Positions 16,483 through 26,202 are shown, counted from the first letter of the stretch. The stretch: 64,000 nucleotides of DNA from Cybelea sp963824595 (GCA_963824595.1 CAWGPY010000003.1:1-64000); one strand, 5' to 3'. Notes: generated by a model from the sequence alone, not told the origin. A program made the numbers and translations.

Positions 16483-18132
16483 ATGCACGCACCTTCGCAT
16501 CGCACTACCCGCGGCGCCGCCGTCGTCGCCGCATCTCTGCTGCTCTCGACCTTCGCCGTGTCCGCGGCGCCGATCGGCGCGGGCGACGCGGCGGGCGGGT
16601 CGCCCGGAGTGCCGTCGGATATTCGCTCGGTCTTCGACAAACCACGCTACAAGGACGGCTCCTGGGGGCTGCGCGTGCTCGACGGCGAGAAGGTGATTCT
16701 CAATTACAACTCCGGGCGCCAGTTCTACATCGGGTCCGTTCGCAAAGTCTTCAGCGTCGGACAGCTGCTCAACGCAGTCGGCCCCGACCACACGTACGAC
16801 ACGCCCGTGTATCGCACCGGCACCGTGGATGCCGGCGGCGTGCTGCACGGCAACCTCGTCGTCGTCGCCTCGGGCGACCTCACGATGGGCGGGCGGACGA
16901 ATCCCGACGGCAGCATCGCCGTGAGCAATTGGGATCACAACGAGGCCGACGGCTTGGGAAACGCCATTCTGACCAAGCCGAACCCGCTGGCGGGCTACGC
17001 GAAACTTGCGAGCGCCGTGCGAGCCGCCGGCATCAAGCGCGTCGCAGGCAACGTCGTGATTGACGACCGTCTGTTCGCGCCGTTCTTCTTCCGCGGCCAG
17101 TTCAACGTGCGCCCGATCTTCGTCAACGACGACGTGGTTGACGTGTCCATCGCGCCCGGCGGCGCGACCGGATCGCTCGCGAAGCTCGGCTCGCGGCCGA
17201 ACTCGGCGGCGCTGCGCGTGATCAACGCACTGCGCGTCGGAGCGCCCGACTCGAAAGATACGCTCAAGATCGATCCGGAGCTGCCGGCGTGCATCGGCCG
17301 GCCCGGCTGCACCGCGACCATCGCGGGCTCGCTGCCGAGCAACTACAAGCCGCCGCTCACCGGGACGCCGACGCTCGTGCAGACCGTTCGCATCGTGCAG
17401 CCCTCGAACTACGCGCGCACGGTCTTCATCGAAGCGCTGCGGTCGGCGGGCGTCGCCGTCGCGGCGGCACCGGTGCAGCCGAATCCGGTAGGGCTGCTCC
17501 CGGCTAAGGGTTCGTATCAAGCCGCCGGCAAGGTCGCCGAGCTCACCGGGATGCGCTACGGTCAAGACGCCAAGCTCATCCTGAAGATCAGCTATAACAT
17601 CGGCGCCGACACGAGCCTCGTGCTGCTCGGCGTCAAGAATGGCGCGCCGTCAATGGACGGAGCGCTTGCGTACGAGCGCAAGGACCTCGCGGCGCACTGG
17701 GGTATCCCGAGCGATCAATATCACTTCGTTGACGGCAGCGGCGGCGGCGAAACCACCGCGACGAACGCCGCCGTCACGAAGATGCTCGAGGAGCTGGCCA
17801 AGAGTCCGGCGTCGCAGGCGTTCGTGGACGCGCTGCCCGTCCTGGGCGTGGACGGATCGCTGGGGTTCGTGACCGACTTCAAGAAGGATCCGACGTTGGC
17901 GGCCGCCGCCGGCAACGTCCGCGCGAAGACCGGGACCTACGTCGGCCCCTCAAAGACCGGCTCGATGGAGCTCAAGGGACAGGCGTTCGGCGGTTATATC
18001 ACCACGAAAAGCGGCCGTCACCTGACGTACGAGCTCGTGGTCAACAACATACCCATCCAGAAGATCCTCGATCTGACGAACGTATTTCAGGACGAAGGCG
18101 CGATCTCGGCGATGCTCTGGCGAGATTACTGA
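16483..18132 (+). CDS. dacB: D-alanyl-D-alanine carboxypeptidase/endopeptidase, PBP4 (S13) family
   Basis: The 549-residue periplasmic protein has a signal peptide (residues about 10-29) and the three active-site motifs of S13 peptidases: SVRK (Ser85, Lys88), SYN (Ser370-Asn372) and KTG (Lys482). The inserted domain between the first and second motifs is characteristic of PBP4/DacB. These enzymes trim terminal D-Ala or cut cross-bridges of peptidoglycan. It overlaps the convergent YciI-like gene by 7 bp. The dacB symbol is by family; substrate preference is not shown. Confidence 0.9.
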   Translation: MHAPSHRTTRGAAVVAASLLLSTFAVSAAPIGAGDAAGGSPGVPSDIRSVFDKPRYKDGSWGLRVLDGEKVILNYNSGRQFYIGSVRKVFSVGQLLNAVGPDHTYDTPVYRTGTVDAGGVLHGNLVVVASGDLTMGGRTNPDGSIAVSNWDHNEADGLGNAILTKPNPLAGYAKLASAVRAAGIKRVAGNVVIDDRLFAPFFFRGQFNVRPIFVNDDVVDVSIAPGGATGSLAKLGSRPNSAALRVINALRVGAPDSKDTLKIDPELPACIGRPGCTATIAGSLPSNYKPPLTGTPTLVQTVRIVQPSNYARTVFIEALRSAGVAVAAAPVQPNPVGLLPAKGSYQAAGKVAELTGMRYGQDAKLILKISYNIGADTSLVLLGVKNGAPSMDGALAYERKDLAAHWGIPSDQYHFVDGSGGGETTATNAAVTKMLEELAKSPASQAFVDALPVLGVDGSLGFVTDFKKDPTLAAAAGNVRAKTGTYVGPSKTGSMELKGQAFGGYITTKSGRHLTYELVVNNIPIQKILDLTNVFQDEGAISAMLWRDY

Positions 18133-18398
18133 GTCGCCTCGATCCACTCGCGGACGTGCCATCGAACCACGACGCCGTTGAGCACGAACGGATCGTTGCG
18201 CGCGAACGATTCGGCCGCTTCTCGCGTCGTAAACACCGCCATGGCCCCTTCCCTCGGATTCGAGAACGGGCCGACCATCAACAGCGTCCCGTCGTCGAGA
18301 AACGTTTTCCAGTGCGCGCGATGCGCCGCGCCGTGGATCGGCGCCTTTTCCAGCACGTCGTCGGCGGCATCGTAGAGTAAGACGTATTTCATCATCAA
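18126..18398 (-). CDS. YciI-family small protein
   Basis: This 90-residue product matches the YCII fold: MKYVLLYDAADD at the N-terminus, HRAHWKTFLDDGTLLMVGPF with the conserved His-Asp pair, GAMAVFTTREAAESFARNDPFV, then a C-terminal strand WHVREWIEA. Family members are dimeric ferredoxin-like proteins with a possible His/Asp active site; most have no known substrate. The ATG lies only 13 bp from the divergent HD-domain gene, so the promoters must overlap the genes. It overlaps the 3' end of dacB. Confidence 0.85.
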   Translation of the reverse strand: MMMKYVLLYDAADDVLEKAPIHGAAHRAHWKTFLDDGTLLMVGPFSNPREGAMAVFTTREAAESFARNDPFVLNGVVVRWHVREWIEATQ

Positions 18399-18411
18399 AG
18401 AGGAGTTCTAC

Positions 18412-19101
18412 ATGCGAACGGCTGCACTTCTCGTCCTCGGTGCGCTCTGCGCCCTCGGAGCGTCAGCGCCCGCGCCCGCGACCACGCCAGGCGGCATTCC
18501 GCTCGACGCCCCGTGGAAGCAACGCATCTTCACGCTCGCGCACGACCGCTTCGTCCACCCGGCCTGGGGCTGGCAGCACTCGGAGCGCAACTACCTGCTC
18601 GCCGTCGTGCTGGCGAAAGGCGACAATCTGACGATCGATACCGACGTGCTGTTCGCCGCGGCATTCCTTCACGACATGGCGGCGTTCATGCCGTGCACCG
18701 CCGCGAAGATGGAGCACGGCGACTGCGCCGCGCAGCAAAGCGGCGCGATCTTACGAGGCGCGGGTTTTCCCATGCAGAAGTTTCCCGCGGTGCAGGCGGC
18801 GGAGCGCGGCCACATGTACTACCGCAACCCGGGATCGAATCCGGGGGCGATCGTGCTGCACGACGCCGACTCGTTAGACTTCCTGGGCTACATCGGCGCC
18901 GCGCGGATGATCGCGCTCACGGGCGAGAAGGCGGGCAGCTTCGACCCGGCCGTCGCGACGCTGCAGACGTTCGTGGAGAAAATTCCGCCGCATCTCATCA
19001 CGGCCACGGGCAAAAGCATCGGCGCGCGGCGCGCGCAAGAGTTGGGCGCGTTCATCGTGCAGCTCCGGCGCGAGGAAGCCGCGACACCCGACGCACCCTA
19101 G
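18412..19101 (+). CDS. Exported HD-domain phosphohydrolase-like protein
   Basis: The 229-residue protein has a signal peptide (AALLVLGALCALGASAPA) and then an HD domain with the metal-ligand pattern H..HD..D: His56 (GWQHSERN), His87-Asp88 (AFLHDMAAF) and Asp151 (LHDADSLDFLG). HD proteins are usually cytoplasmic nucleotide or phosphate-ester hydrolases, so a secreted one is unusual. Shine-Dalgarno-like AGAGGAG lies upstream of the ATG. The substrate is unknown. Confidence 0.8.
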   Translation: MRTAALLVLGALCALGASAPAPATTPGGIPLDAPWKQRIFTLAHDRFVHPAWGWQHSERNYLLAVVLAKGDNLTIDTDVLFAAAFLHDMAAFMPCTAAKMEHGDCAAQQSGAILRGAGFPMQKFPAVQAAERGHMYYRNPGSNPGAIVLHDADSLDFLGYIGAARMIALTGEKAGSFDPAVATLQTFVEKIPPHLITATGKSIGARRAQELGAFIVQLRREEAATPDAP

Positions 19102-19129
19102 CCCAATCTCCCAGCCGCCCAAAACCAAA

Positions 19130-19161
19130 GGGCCTCGTCCACCGTTATCGTGGTGAGGCCC
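19130..19161. terminator. Hairpin after the HD-domain gene
   Basis: GGGCCTC at 19130-19136 pairs with GAGGCCC at 19155-19161, and the inner bases pair further (CCAC with GTGG). On the minus-strand side the stem is followed by CTTTGGTTTT, so it would work better in that direction; for the plus-strand gene it lacks a T run. Confidence 0.4.
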
Positions 19162-19251
19162 CGGTTCGAGCCGAATAAATCTGGGGTTCGCTCGGCCCGG
19201 GGCCTTGATCACTGCCTCGTCGAAGCGCATGGGCGGGAGGTTTTCCGTTGC

Positions 19252-19761
19252 ATGAGTGAGACTCGATTTTTCATTTCGGCGCGCTGCGCGGTGCCGTTTC
19301 TGACGCTGTTGCTGGTCGTGCCGTGCCTCGGCCCATCGCCGGCGCTGGCCGACGACGTGCAATACGCCCCGGGCGTCTGGCATTATCGTTCGGTGTCGTG
19401 CGTGGACACGACGGTGCGTTCCGTCGAGCCGCGCCTCACGAGCGCGGGCGCGAAGGTGACCGCACAGGATTTCGTGCAGAGCGGCGTGGTCGTCGACTTC
19501 AACACCACGCTGGGATCGGATCCCGCGAACCCGCGCATGCGCGCGTCGGTCACCCACTATCAAGACACGGCCGGCAACACGGTCATGATGCGCGAGCACC
19601 CCGGAGATCGCGTCCAGGTGTGCTTCATCTCGCGGCCGGCGCCGACGGTCTATTGCAATCCCGACAAGGACGGGCGCGGACGCGTGTTCCGCGTGTACGA
19701 CTACCGCCAGCGCTCGCAGTACGCGGGAATGAACAGCGAGCACGATTGCGGCGGCGCCTAG
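19252..19761 (+). CDS. Secreted protein of unknown function
   Basis: From ATG 19252, which follows GGGAGG at good spacing, the 169-residue product has a signal peptide (AVPFLTLLLVVPCLGPSPALA-DD). The mature part has regularly placed cysteines (SCVDTT, VCFIS, VYCNPDK, HDCGG), probably disulfide-bonded. It looks like a small beta-rich secreted domain (GVWHYRSVSCVDTTVRSVEPR, ASVTHYQDTAGNTVMM). I recognise no family. An upstream start at 19150 would add a non-signal stretch that lies in the hairpin region and is less likely. Confidence 0.7.
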   Translation: MSETRFFISARCAVPFLTLLLVVPCLGPSPALADDVQYAPGVWHYRSVSCVDTTVRSVEPRLTSAGAKVTAQDFVQSGVVVDFNTTLGSDPANPRMRASVTHYQDTAGNTVMMREHPGDRVQVCFISRPAPTVYCNPDKDGRGRVFRVYDYRQRSQYAGMNSEHDCGGA

Positions 19762-19767
19762 CGCGCG

Positions 19768-20199
19768 TCACGCGCCGGCGTTGGCGTCGTCTGCCTCGAG
19801 GATGTCGAGCATCTTCGTAAGCTCGGGTCGCGCCTGCATCACCGGATGGCGCTCGCGAATGAGTCGGCGGTCGTCGCTCGACATCCGCTCGACGACGAAC
19901 GTCTCGAGCTTGGCGTTGAGCTGCGGCGCAGCCGAAGGGTCCATCCTCGCGGCCAGCCATTCGGCGACTGCGGCCTCGTCGTGCGCGTCCGCCACCGCGC
20001 GGCGAAACTCGTCCATGTCGAGTCCGAGTCGCCGCACGACGTAGGCACTGAGTCCGCGATCGTGGTTGAGGTACGCCCCCATCTGCCCTCCGGGGAGCGA
20101 GGCGCGCAGCTTGTCGATCGTGCGCGCCAGAAAGTAGAAGCCGAGCACGGTCTCGCGGGGACCGCGGGGCGGACGCTTGCGAAGGTCCAGCGGCGTCAC
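19768..20199 (-). CDS. DUF5069-type conserved protein
   Basis: This 143-residue protein matches the DUF5069 pattern: LDLRKRPPRGPRETVLGFYFLARTIDKLRASLPG at the N-terminus, YLNHDRGLSAYVVRRLGLDMDEFRRAV in the middle and VAEWLAARMD further on. No signal or membrane segment is present. The family is widespread in bacteria and its function is not established. It is convergent with the secreted gene at 19252, with 6 bp between them, and 21 bp downstream of the propeller lipoprotein on the same strand. Confidence 0.8.
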   Translation of the reverse strand: MTPLDLRKRPPRGPRETVLGFYFLARTIDKLRASLPGGQMGAYLNHDRGLSAYVVRRLGLDMDEFRRAVADAHDEAAVAEWLAARMDPSAAPQLNAKLETFVVERMSSDDRRLIRERHPVMQARPELTKMLDILEADDANAGA

Positions 20200-20220
20200 G
20201 CGACCGTGCTCAACATACCC

Positions 20221-21219
20221 CTAGTGTAGCGCTAAGTAGGCCGGTCCATCCAGCGTCGTGTTCCCGCCGGAGATCGTGCGAAGGGGCGTCGCGTTGCCAT
20301 TGGCGTTCGCGGCGTACTCCTCGATCGCCGCTCCGCTGAAGTCGGCCGCGTAGATGTGATCCTTTCCGTCGGCCACGACGCCGGCGGGGTAGGCAAGCCC
20401 GGTGATCAGCGCCGCGTGCGCGACGTTGCCGCTCGCGCCCGCCGCGAAGACGAGCACGCCGGCGCCCTCGTCGGCGACGAGGAGACGGCCTTTGGAGTCG
20501 ATCGCCAGCGCGAACGGTTTCACGAGACCGGTGTTGCTTCCGCCGATCGTTGCCACCGGGGCGACGTTGCCGTTTGCGCCTTTGGCGAAGATCTCGATCG
20601 CCGACGACGAGCCGCACGCGACGTACAGCCGGCCCTTCGAATCCATCGCCATGCCTAACGGCAGGGCCAGCAGCGTGTTCGCTCCGCTGATGGTCGTGAT
20701 CGGCGCGACGTTGCCGTGAGCGCCGGCCGCGTACTCGGTGACCGCGCCGGCCGAATAGTTGGTCACCCACAGGTTGCCGGACGGATCCACGAAGATGCCT
20801 TCGGTCGGGCCTAGGTTCGATTTCGAGCCGCCGATGACTCGCTTCGGCTTCGCGTTGCCGTTGGCGTCGGACGCGAAGACCTGCACGGTGTTCCCGCCGT
20901 CGTTGGCTTCGTAGATGTTGCCATTCGCGTCGAGGGCGAGGGCGTCGGGCGCGGAAAGCTGCGTCTTGGACCCGCCGATCGAGACGACCGGAGCGACGTT
21001 GCCGGTGCTCTCCGAATCGAAGGCGAGGACGGTGCCGCCGTCGCGGTTGGCGGTAAAAATGCGCACCTTGTGGTCCGGCTGCACGGCGTCGCCGGGCCGC
21101 GCGAGGGCGGCCGCCGCCGGGACGTACGCGCCGGTGGCGGTCTGGCCGCTGCAGGCGGCGAGGCCGGCGGCCAGCAGAAAAGCCGGCACGCCGTACCGGC
21201 ACAGGGTTGAAACGGACAT
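20221..21219 (-). CDS. NHL/YVTN-type beta-propeller lipoprotein
   Basis: The 332-residue protein has a lipobox LAACSG (Cys23). About six consecutive units follow, each of the form ...LALDANGNIYEAN, VQVFASDANGNAKPKRVIGGSKSNL..., IEIFAKGANGNVAPVATIGGSNT. This is a complete propeller of the type decayed at 6554-7440 and truncated at 7618. No catalytic residues are apparent. The role is probably extracellular binding. Shine-Dalgarno-like AGGAGAGA precedes the ATG on the minus strand. The divergent neighbour is the BTAD regulator at 21324. Confidence 0.85.
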   Translation of the reverse strand: MSVSTLCRYGVPAFLLAAGLAACSGQTATGAYVPAAAALARPGDAVQPDHKVRIFTANRDGGTVLAFDSESTGNVAPVVSIGGSKTQLSAPDALALDANGNIYEANDGGNTVQVFASDANGNAKPKRVIGGSKSNLGPTEGIFVDPSGNLWVTNYSAGAVTEYAAGAHGNVAPITTISGANTLLALPLGMAMDSKGRLYVACGSSSAIEIFAKGANGNVAPVATIGGSNTGLVKPFALAIDSKGRLLVADEGAGVLVFAAGASGNVAHAALITGLAYPAGVVADGKDHIYAADFSGAAIEEYAANANGNATPLRTISGGNTTLDGPAYLALH

Positions 21220-21323
21220 TCTCTCTCCTTAAAAAGTAACTTTGTGCGCCCATCGTAGCCGGCCAGGCGTACGAAAGCGTACCGGCCGGGAGGCCGCGGC
21301 GCGTCCCGAGAAGCCCGCCTCCG

Positions 21324-24300
21324 GTGGGACACGTCGTCGCCAGGAAGCGCGGGCACCTCGACATTCGCCTGCTGGGGCACCTAGAGATCGCGCTTGACGG
21401 CGAGCCGTTTCTGCTTTCGACGCCGCGGAAATCGCTGCAGGTCCTCGCCTACCTGCTGCTGCACCGTGCGGCGCCGGTCTCGCGCGAGTACCTCGCCTTT
21501 CTCCTCTATCCGGACGACGAAGAGGGCGCCGCGCGCTCGAAGCTGCGCGCGACGCTGCGCGACCTGCTGCGCGCGATGCCGCAACCGGTCGAACGCTACA
21601 TCTACGTTGATGCCGAGAAGCTCGCGTGGAATCAGGATGCCGACGCGTGGCTCGACGTCGACGCGTTCGTGGAGGCGTCGAGCGATCGTGGACGCCTCGC
21701 CGAGGCGATCGACCTGTACCGCGGCGACCTGCTGCCCGAGCTCTACGACGAGTGGCTCGACGCCATTCGCGAGCGGCATCGCAACGCGTATCTGCGCTGC
21801 CTGGCCGAGCGCGTGTCGGAGGCGCGGCGCAACGCCGACCACGCGCTCGCCATCGAAACGGCACGACGAATCCTCGCGGTGGACCCCTGGCGCGAGGACG
21901 TGGTGCGACGGATCATCTCGATGCGGTACGAGAGCGGCGACCGGGCCGGAGCGCTGCGCGAATACGAAGCGTTCGCGAACCGCCTGCGCGCGGAGATGGG
22001 CACCGAGCCGATGGCCGAGACCGCCGCGGTCGCCGAAGGCATCGCGCGCGGCGATGCGGTTGCCGAAACCGACGCCGACGACGAGTGGAAGGCCGGAGCC
22101 GGCTCGGCGGTGCTGCCGTTCGTCGGCCGGCGCGACGAGATGGACCGGCTGCTCGAGACGTGGGGCCGCGCCGCCCGCGGACGCGGCGCGTGCGCGTTCA
22201 TCGGCGGCGAGCCCGGCATCGGGAAGTCGCGCATCTCACTCGAGCTGGCCCACGCGGTGGAAGAACGCGGCGGGCGCGTGCTCTTCGGGGCTACCAGCGC
22301 GCCCGAGGCGCAGCCCTACGAGAGCGTGGTTGACGCGTTGCGTTCCGCGCTCCCACTGGTGGCGTCGCTGAAGCCGAGCATCGCGCTGGCGTGCGTCGCG
22401 ACGCTGCTGCCCGAGATCCAGGTCCGGGTCGGGCTGCCGCCGGTGCCGCGCCTCGACGCCGAGAGCGCGCGGATTCGCCTGTACGAGTCGCTCTTTCGTT
22501 GCCTTGCAGATCTCGCGGCCCCGCGCCCGCTCCTCCTCGTGCTCGAAGATCTGCACTGGGCGCAGCCGGCATCGCTGGAGCTGCTGCAATTTCTGCTGCG
22601 CCGCATCGCCGGCGTTCCCGTGATGATCGTCGTCACGCACCGCGACGAGGATTCGCCGGCGCTCGAGGCGCTGCAGCGCCTGCGGCGCGAGGCGCGCGCG
22701 ACGGGAGGAGCGCAGAACCTCTGGCTGACGCGCCTCTCGGTGAACGACGTCGAGGAGCTGCGCACGAACTTGGCCGACGTGCGCGACCGCCCCGCGGAGA
22801 CGCTGCTCGCGGCATCCCAAGGGAACCCGCTCTTCCTCACCCAGCTCGTCGTCGAAGTGCGCGAGGGCGACGGCGCCGCGGCGCCCCCCTCGCTGCAGGC
22901 CGCGGTCGAGCGGCGCGTCGAGCGGCTCTCCGATCCGGCCCGCACCGTGGCGGAGATCGCCGCGTGCATCGGGGATCGTTTCTCACTCGATGCGCTGCGC
23001 GAAGTCAGCGCGTGGGACGAAGGCGCGCTCGCCGACGCGCTCGACGAGCTGCTCGACCGGCGCATCATCCGCGAAGGCGGCGGACGCGGAATACTCGAGT
23101 ACGCCTTCTCGCATCACCTCGTGCACGACGCCATCGTGCGCGCGATCCCGCCGAAGGATGCCGCGACGCGGCGCCGGCGCGTCGCGCGGGTGCTGGAACG
23201 CCTCTATCCCGAGCGCGTGACGGAGCTCTCGGCGCTGCTCGCCGGCCACTACGAAGCCGCCGGCGACGTCGAGAACGCGGCGCGCTGCTACCTGGCCGCG
23301 GTGCGGCGCTCCATCTCGGTGGGCGCTCTCAACGAAGCTCGGACGCAATGCGAGCGCGGCCTCGCGCTCGACTTGACGCCGCGCGCGCGCGCCGAGTTGC
23401 TGTTGGAGCGAGTGACGCTCGAGTCGCGCCGCGGCGACCGCGAGACCTGGAACGCCGCGCTGGTCGAGCTCGAACGCGTGGATGCGCAGCTCGGCGACGT
23501 CGACCTGCATCGCTCGACGCTGCTGCTCCGAATCGAGCTGGCGTGCATCATCGGCGACAGCGCCATGCACGAGCGCGCCGCACGCGCCCTGCGCGCGTGC
23601 ACGCCGACGGACGACCCGCACTGGAGCGCGGCGCTGCATCTTTCCGAGGCCAAGCTGGCGTTCGCGCTGGGCCACCTCGCCGACGCGAAAGAGGCCGGCG
23701 AGGAGGCGCTGGCGGGCAGCCGCGCCGCGGGCGATGACGCCGGCACCACGCAGGCGATCTGCGCGCTCGCAAAGGTAGCGGCGCACCGCGGCCAGCTCTC
23801 CGTCGCCGAGGGCCTCTGCGACGAGGCGGCGGCGGTCGCCGCACGCGCCGAGGATCCGCTGCTCGAACAGCTCGCGCTGAACAGCGGATGGATCGTCGCG
23901 TATCAGCGCCGCGACATCAGCCGGTGTTTCGAGCTCGCCACGCGCTATCTCGAGCTGGCGATCAAGCTGGGCGATCGCCCGGGCGAGGCGCACGCGCACG
24001 ACCGGCTGGCGATCGCACTCACCGCCGCGGGCTCGCAGTACGCGGAGGCGCGCGAGCACTTCGCGGCCGCCAACCGCATCTACGTGGAAACGGGCAACGT
24101 CACGGGCCGCGCGGGGCTGCTGCTCAACCAGGCGCTGCTCGAGACGCGGCTCGGCTTCTTCGACCGCGCCGCCGCCAACACCGAGAAGGCCGTGGAGCTG
24201 TTCGACAGCGCGAAAGACGAACGCGGACGCGTGGGCGGGCTCACCAACCTCATCTTACTGCGAGCGTTCACCGGCGACGTCGAGGGCGCGCGCAAAGCGG

Positions 24301-24803
24301 GTGAGCTGGCGCTGCAGCTCGCGCGCCGGCTCGGTTACGGGCTGCTCGAGGCGTCCGCGCTGGAGAACTTGGGCAATGCGGAGGCGGCCGCCGGCAACTA
24401 TGCGCGCGCGATCGAGTTGGCCGAGGCGTCGTTCGCCGTTCGCTCCGACTCCGAGTCGCAGGTGTGGTCGAGCAAGACGCTCGCGGACGTCGCGATCTGG
24501 CACGCGGCGCTCGGGAACCTGCCGGCGGCGCGCGACGCGATCGCCCGCATGACGGCCGACGAGGACGCGATCATGCGGGGTTCGGAGTGGCCAGCGTACT
24601 GCTACTGGGCGGCGGCGCAGATCTTCCGCCTGGCCGGAGAGCCGCGCGAAGCATCGCGCGCCCTCGACAAGGCGCGGCGCCTGGTGATGGCGACCGCGCG
24701 GGACCTCGAGCCCGACGACCGCGAGCGCTTTCTCGCGATTCCGTGGCACGCCGATCTGTCGCAGGCGGCGGCGTCCGACGTCTGGCCCGACCCGCCGCGT
24801 TAG
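21324..24803 (+). CDS. BTAD/SARP-type transcriptional regulator with AAA ATPase and TPR repeats
   Basis: The 1159-residue protein opens with an OmpR/SARP-like DNA-binding domain (about residues 12-95: LDIRLLGHLEIALDGEPFLLSTPRKSLQVLAYLLL). A bacterial transcriptional activator domain follows (about 105-245: LYRGDLLPELYDEWLDAIRERHRNAYLRCL). Next is an AAA-type ATPase with FVGRRDEMDRLL and Walker A GGEPGIGKS (294-302), then LLLVLEDLHWAQPASLELL as Walker B. About 500 residues of helical TPR-like repeats follow. It starts at GTG. Such proteins are large signal-integrating activators. It overlaps the convergent glutamate decarboxylase gene by 4 bp. Confidence 0.9.
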   Translation: MGHVVARKRGHLDIRLLGHLEIALDGEPFLLSTPRKSLQVLAYLLLHRAAPVSREYLAFLLYPDDEEGAARSKLRATLRDLLRAMPQPVERYIYVDAEKLAWNQDADAWLDVDAFVEASSDRGRLAEAIDLYRGDLLPELYDEWLDAIRERHRNAYLRCLAERVSEARRNADHALAIETARRILAVDPWREDVVRRIISMRYESGDRAGALREYEAFANRLRAEMGTEPMAETAAVAEGIARGDAVAETDADDEWKAGAGSAVLPFVGRRDEMDRLLETWGRAARGRGACAFIGGEPGIGKSRISLELAHAVEERGGRVLFGATSAPEAQPYESVVDALRSALPLVASLKPSIALACVATLLPEIQVRVGLPPVPRLDAESARIRLYESLFRCLADLAAPRPLLLVLEDLHWAQPASLELLQFLLRRIAGVPVMIVVTHRDEDSPALEALQRLRREARATGGAQNLWLTRLSVNDVEELRTNLADVRDRPAETLLAASQGNPLFLTQLVVEVREGDGAAAPPSLQAAVERRVERLSDPARTVAEIAACIGDRFSLDALREVSAWDEGALADALDELLDRRIIREGGGRGILEYAFSHHLVHDAIVRAIPPKDAATRRRRVARVLERLYPERVTELSALLAGHYEAAGDVENAARCYLAAVRRSISVGALNEARTQCERGLALDLTPRARAELLLERVTLESRRGDRETWNAALVELERVDAQLGDVDLHRSTLLLRIELACIIGDSAMHERAARALRACTPTDDPHWSAALHLSEAKLAFALGHLADAKEAGEEALAGSRAAGDDAGTTQAICALAKVAAHRGQLSVAEGLCDEAAAVAARAEDPLLEQLALNSGWIVAYQRRDISRCFELATRYLELAIKLGDRPGEAHAHDRLAIALTAAGSQYAEAREHFAAANRIYVETGNVTGRAGLLLNQALLETRLGFFDRAAANTEKAVELFDSAKDERGRVGGLTNLILLRAFTGDVEGARKAGELALQLARRLGYGLLEASALENLGNAEAAAGNYARAIELAEASFAVRSDSESQVWSSKTLADVAIWHAALGNLPAARDAIARMTADEDAIMRGSEWPAYCYWAAAQIFRLAGEPREASRALDKARRLVMATARDLEPDDRERFLAIPWHADLSQAAASDVWPDPPR

Positions 24804-26185
24804 TGATGGAAGCCGGTTCCCTCCGACGGCGTGATCTCGGGGCTGGGGTGGCTCGCTAAGAACTCCAGCGCGGCCTCGAAGTCGCGCATGAGCAGCGTTG
24901 CAAAGTCCATTTGGAATCCGCGCCGGCACATGATGCGGATGATGCTGATCTTCGACGCCTTGCCGGAGAGCGCGAACGCCGGCACCTGCCATCCGCTCAT
25001 GCGCAGACGGTCGGAGAGATCGTAGAGCGTGTAGCCGGGATCCGCGCCCTCTTTGATGCGGAAGCTCACCGCCGGGATCCCCGCCTTGGGATCGCCGTTG
25101 CAGAAGAACTCGAAGGGCCCCAGCTTCGAGATCTCCGCGGCGAGATAGGCCGCGACGTGATAGGCCGACATCTGCGTCTTCGCGTAGCCCTCGCGGCCGA
25201 GGCGGATGAAGTCGTAGTACTGCGCGATCACCTGTCCCGCCGGGCGCGAGAAGTTGATCGCGATCGTGCCGACGCTGCCCCCAAGGTAATCAACGTCGAA
25301 GACCAGCTCTCTCGGCAGCGCGTCGGCGTCGCGCCAGATGATCCACCCGCAGCCGAGCGGCGCGAGCCCATACTTGTGCCCCGACGTGCTGATCGACTTC
25401 ACGCGCGGCAGCCGAAAATCCCAAACGACGTCCGGCGCGCAGAAGGGCGCCAGAAAGCCGCCGCTGGCGGCGTCAACGTGCATGTCAACGTCCAAGCCCT
25501 TGCGCCTCTGCAGCTCGTCGAGGGCGTCGTGCAGCGGCTCGGGAAACTCGAAGTTTCCGGTGTAGGTCACCCCGAACGTCGGAACGACGCCGATGGTGTT
25601 CTCGTCAATGGCGTCGAGCATGCGCTCCGGATCCATGAACAGCCGGCCCGGTTCCATCGGGATCTCGCGCATCTCGACGTCCCAGTAGCGCGCGAACTTG
25701 TGCCAGCACACCTGCACCGGTCCGCACACGAAGTTGGGCTTGTCGGCCGGTTTCTTCATCGCGGCCCGTTTCGCGCGCCACCGCCACTTCATCGCCATGC
25801 CGCCGAGCATGCACGCCTCGCTCGACCCGATCGTGTTCGTGCCGGTCGCGTCTTGCGCGGCCGGCGCGTTCCACAGGTCGGCCATCATGTTGACGCACTT
25901 GCGGTCGATCACCGCCGACTGCGGATACTCTTCCTTGTCGATCCAGTTCTTGTTCATCGAGAGGTCCATCAGCCGGTGCACGTACTCGTCGTCCCAGGTC
26001 TGGCAGAACGTCGCCAAGTTCTGGCGCGCGTTGCCGTCGAGGAAGAGCTCGTCGCTCACCAGCTGGAACGCCGCCTCGGGCGCCATCTCCGAGAGCGGAA
26101 ACGTGCGATCGGGCGCCGCGCTCTCGAGCGTGCGCGAGCCGAACAGCGGATCGTAGGCGGGATTCGAGGCCCGTTTCTTCGGCAC
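24800..26185 (-). CDS. gadB: Glutamate decarboxylase (PLP-dependent)
   Basis: The enzyme converts L-glutamate to GABA and CO2, consuming a proton. From GTG 26185 the protein has 461 residues, close to the 466 of E. coli GadB. It shows the family hallmarks: N-terminal DPLFGSRTL, TGTNTIGSSEACMLGGMAMKWRWR, the DMHVDAASGGFLAPF strand with the PLP-binding Asp, and STSGHKYG with the PLP Lys271. GGAG (complement at 26193-26196) lies at good spacing before the GTG and decides the start; the frame continues far upstream only as overlap with typA. Its GABA could feed the GabT encoded at 58093. Confidence 0.92.
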   Translation of the reverse strand: MPKKRASNPAYDPLFGSRTLESAAPDRTFPLSEMAPEAAFQLVSDELFLDGNARQNLATFCQTWDDEYVHRLMDLSMNKNWIDKEEYPQSAVIDRKCVNMMADLWNAPAAQDATGTNTIGSSEACMLGGMAMKWRWRAKRAAMKKPADKPNFVCGPVQVCWHKFARYWDVEMREIPMEPGRLFMDPERMLDAIDENTIGVVPTFGVTYTGNFEFPEPLHDALDELQRRKGLDVDMHVDAASGGFLAPFCAPDVVWDFRLPRVKSISTSGHKYGLAPLGCGWIIWRDADALPRELVFDVDYLGGSVGTIAINFSRPAGQVIAQYYDFIRLGREGYAKTQMSAYHVAAYLAAEISKLGPFEFFCNGDPKAGIPAVSFRIKEGADPGYTLYDLSDRLRMSGWQVPAFALSGKASKISIIRIMCRRGFQMDFATLLMRDFEAALEFLASHPSPEITPSEGTGFHH

Positions 26186-26202
26186 GGTGTGACTCCTTCT
26201 CG

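Noticed and set aside
19150..19200. tRNA T-arm-like sequence GGTTCGAGCC
   Set aside because: No acceptor, D or anticodon stems fit around it; it belongs to the hairpin region after the HD-domain gene.
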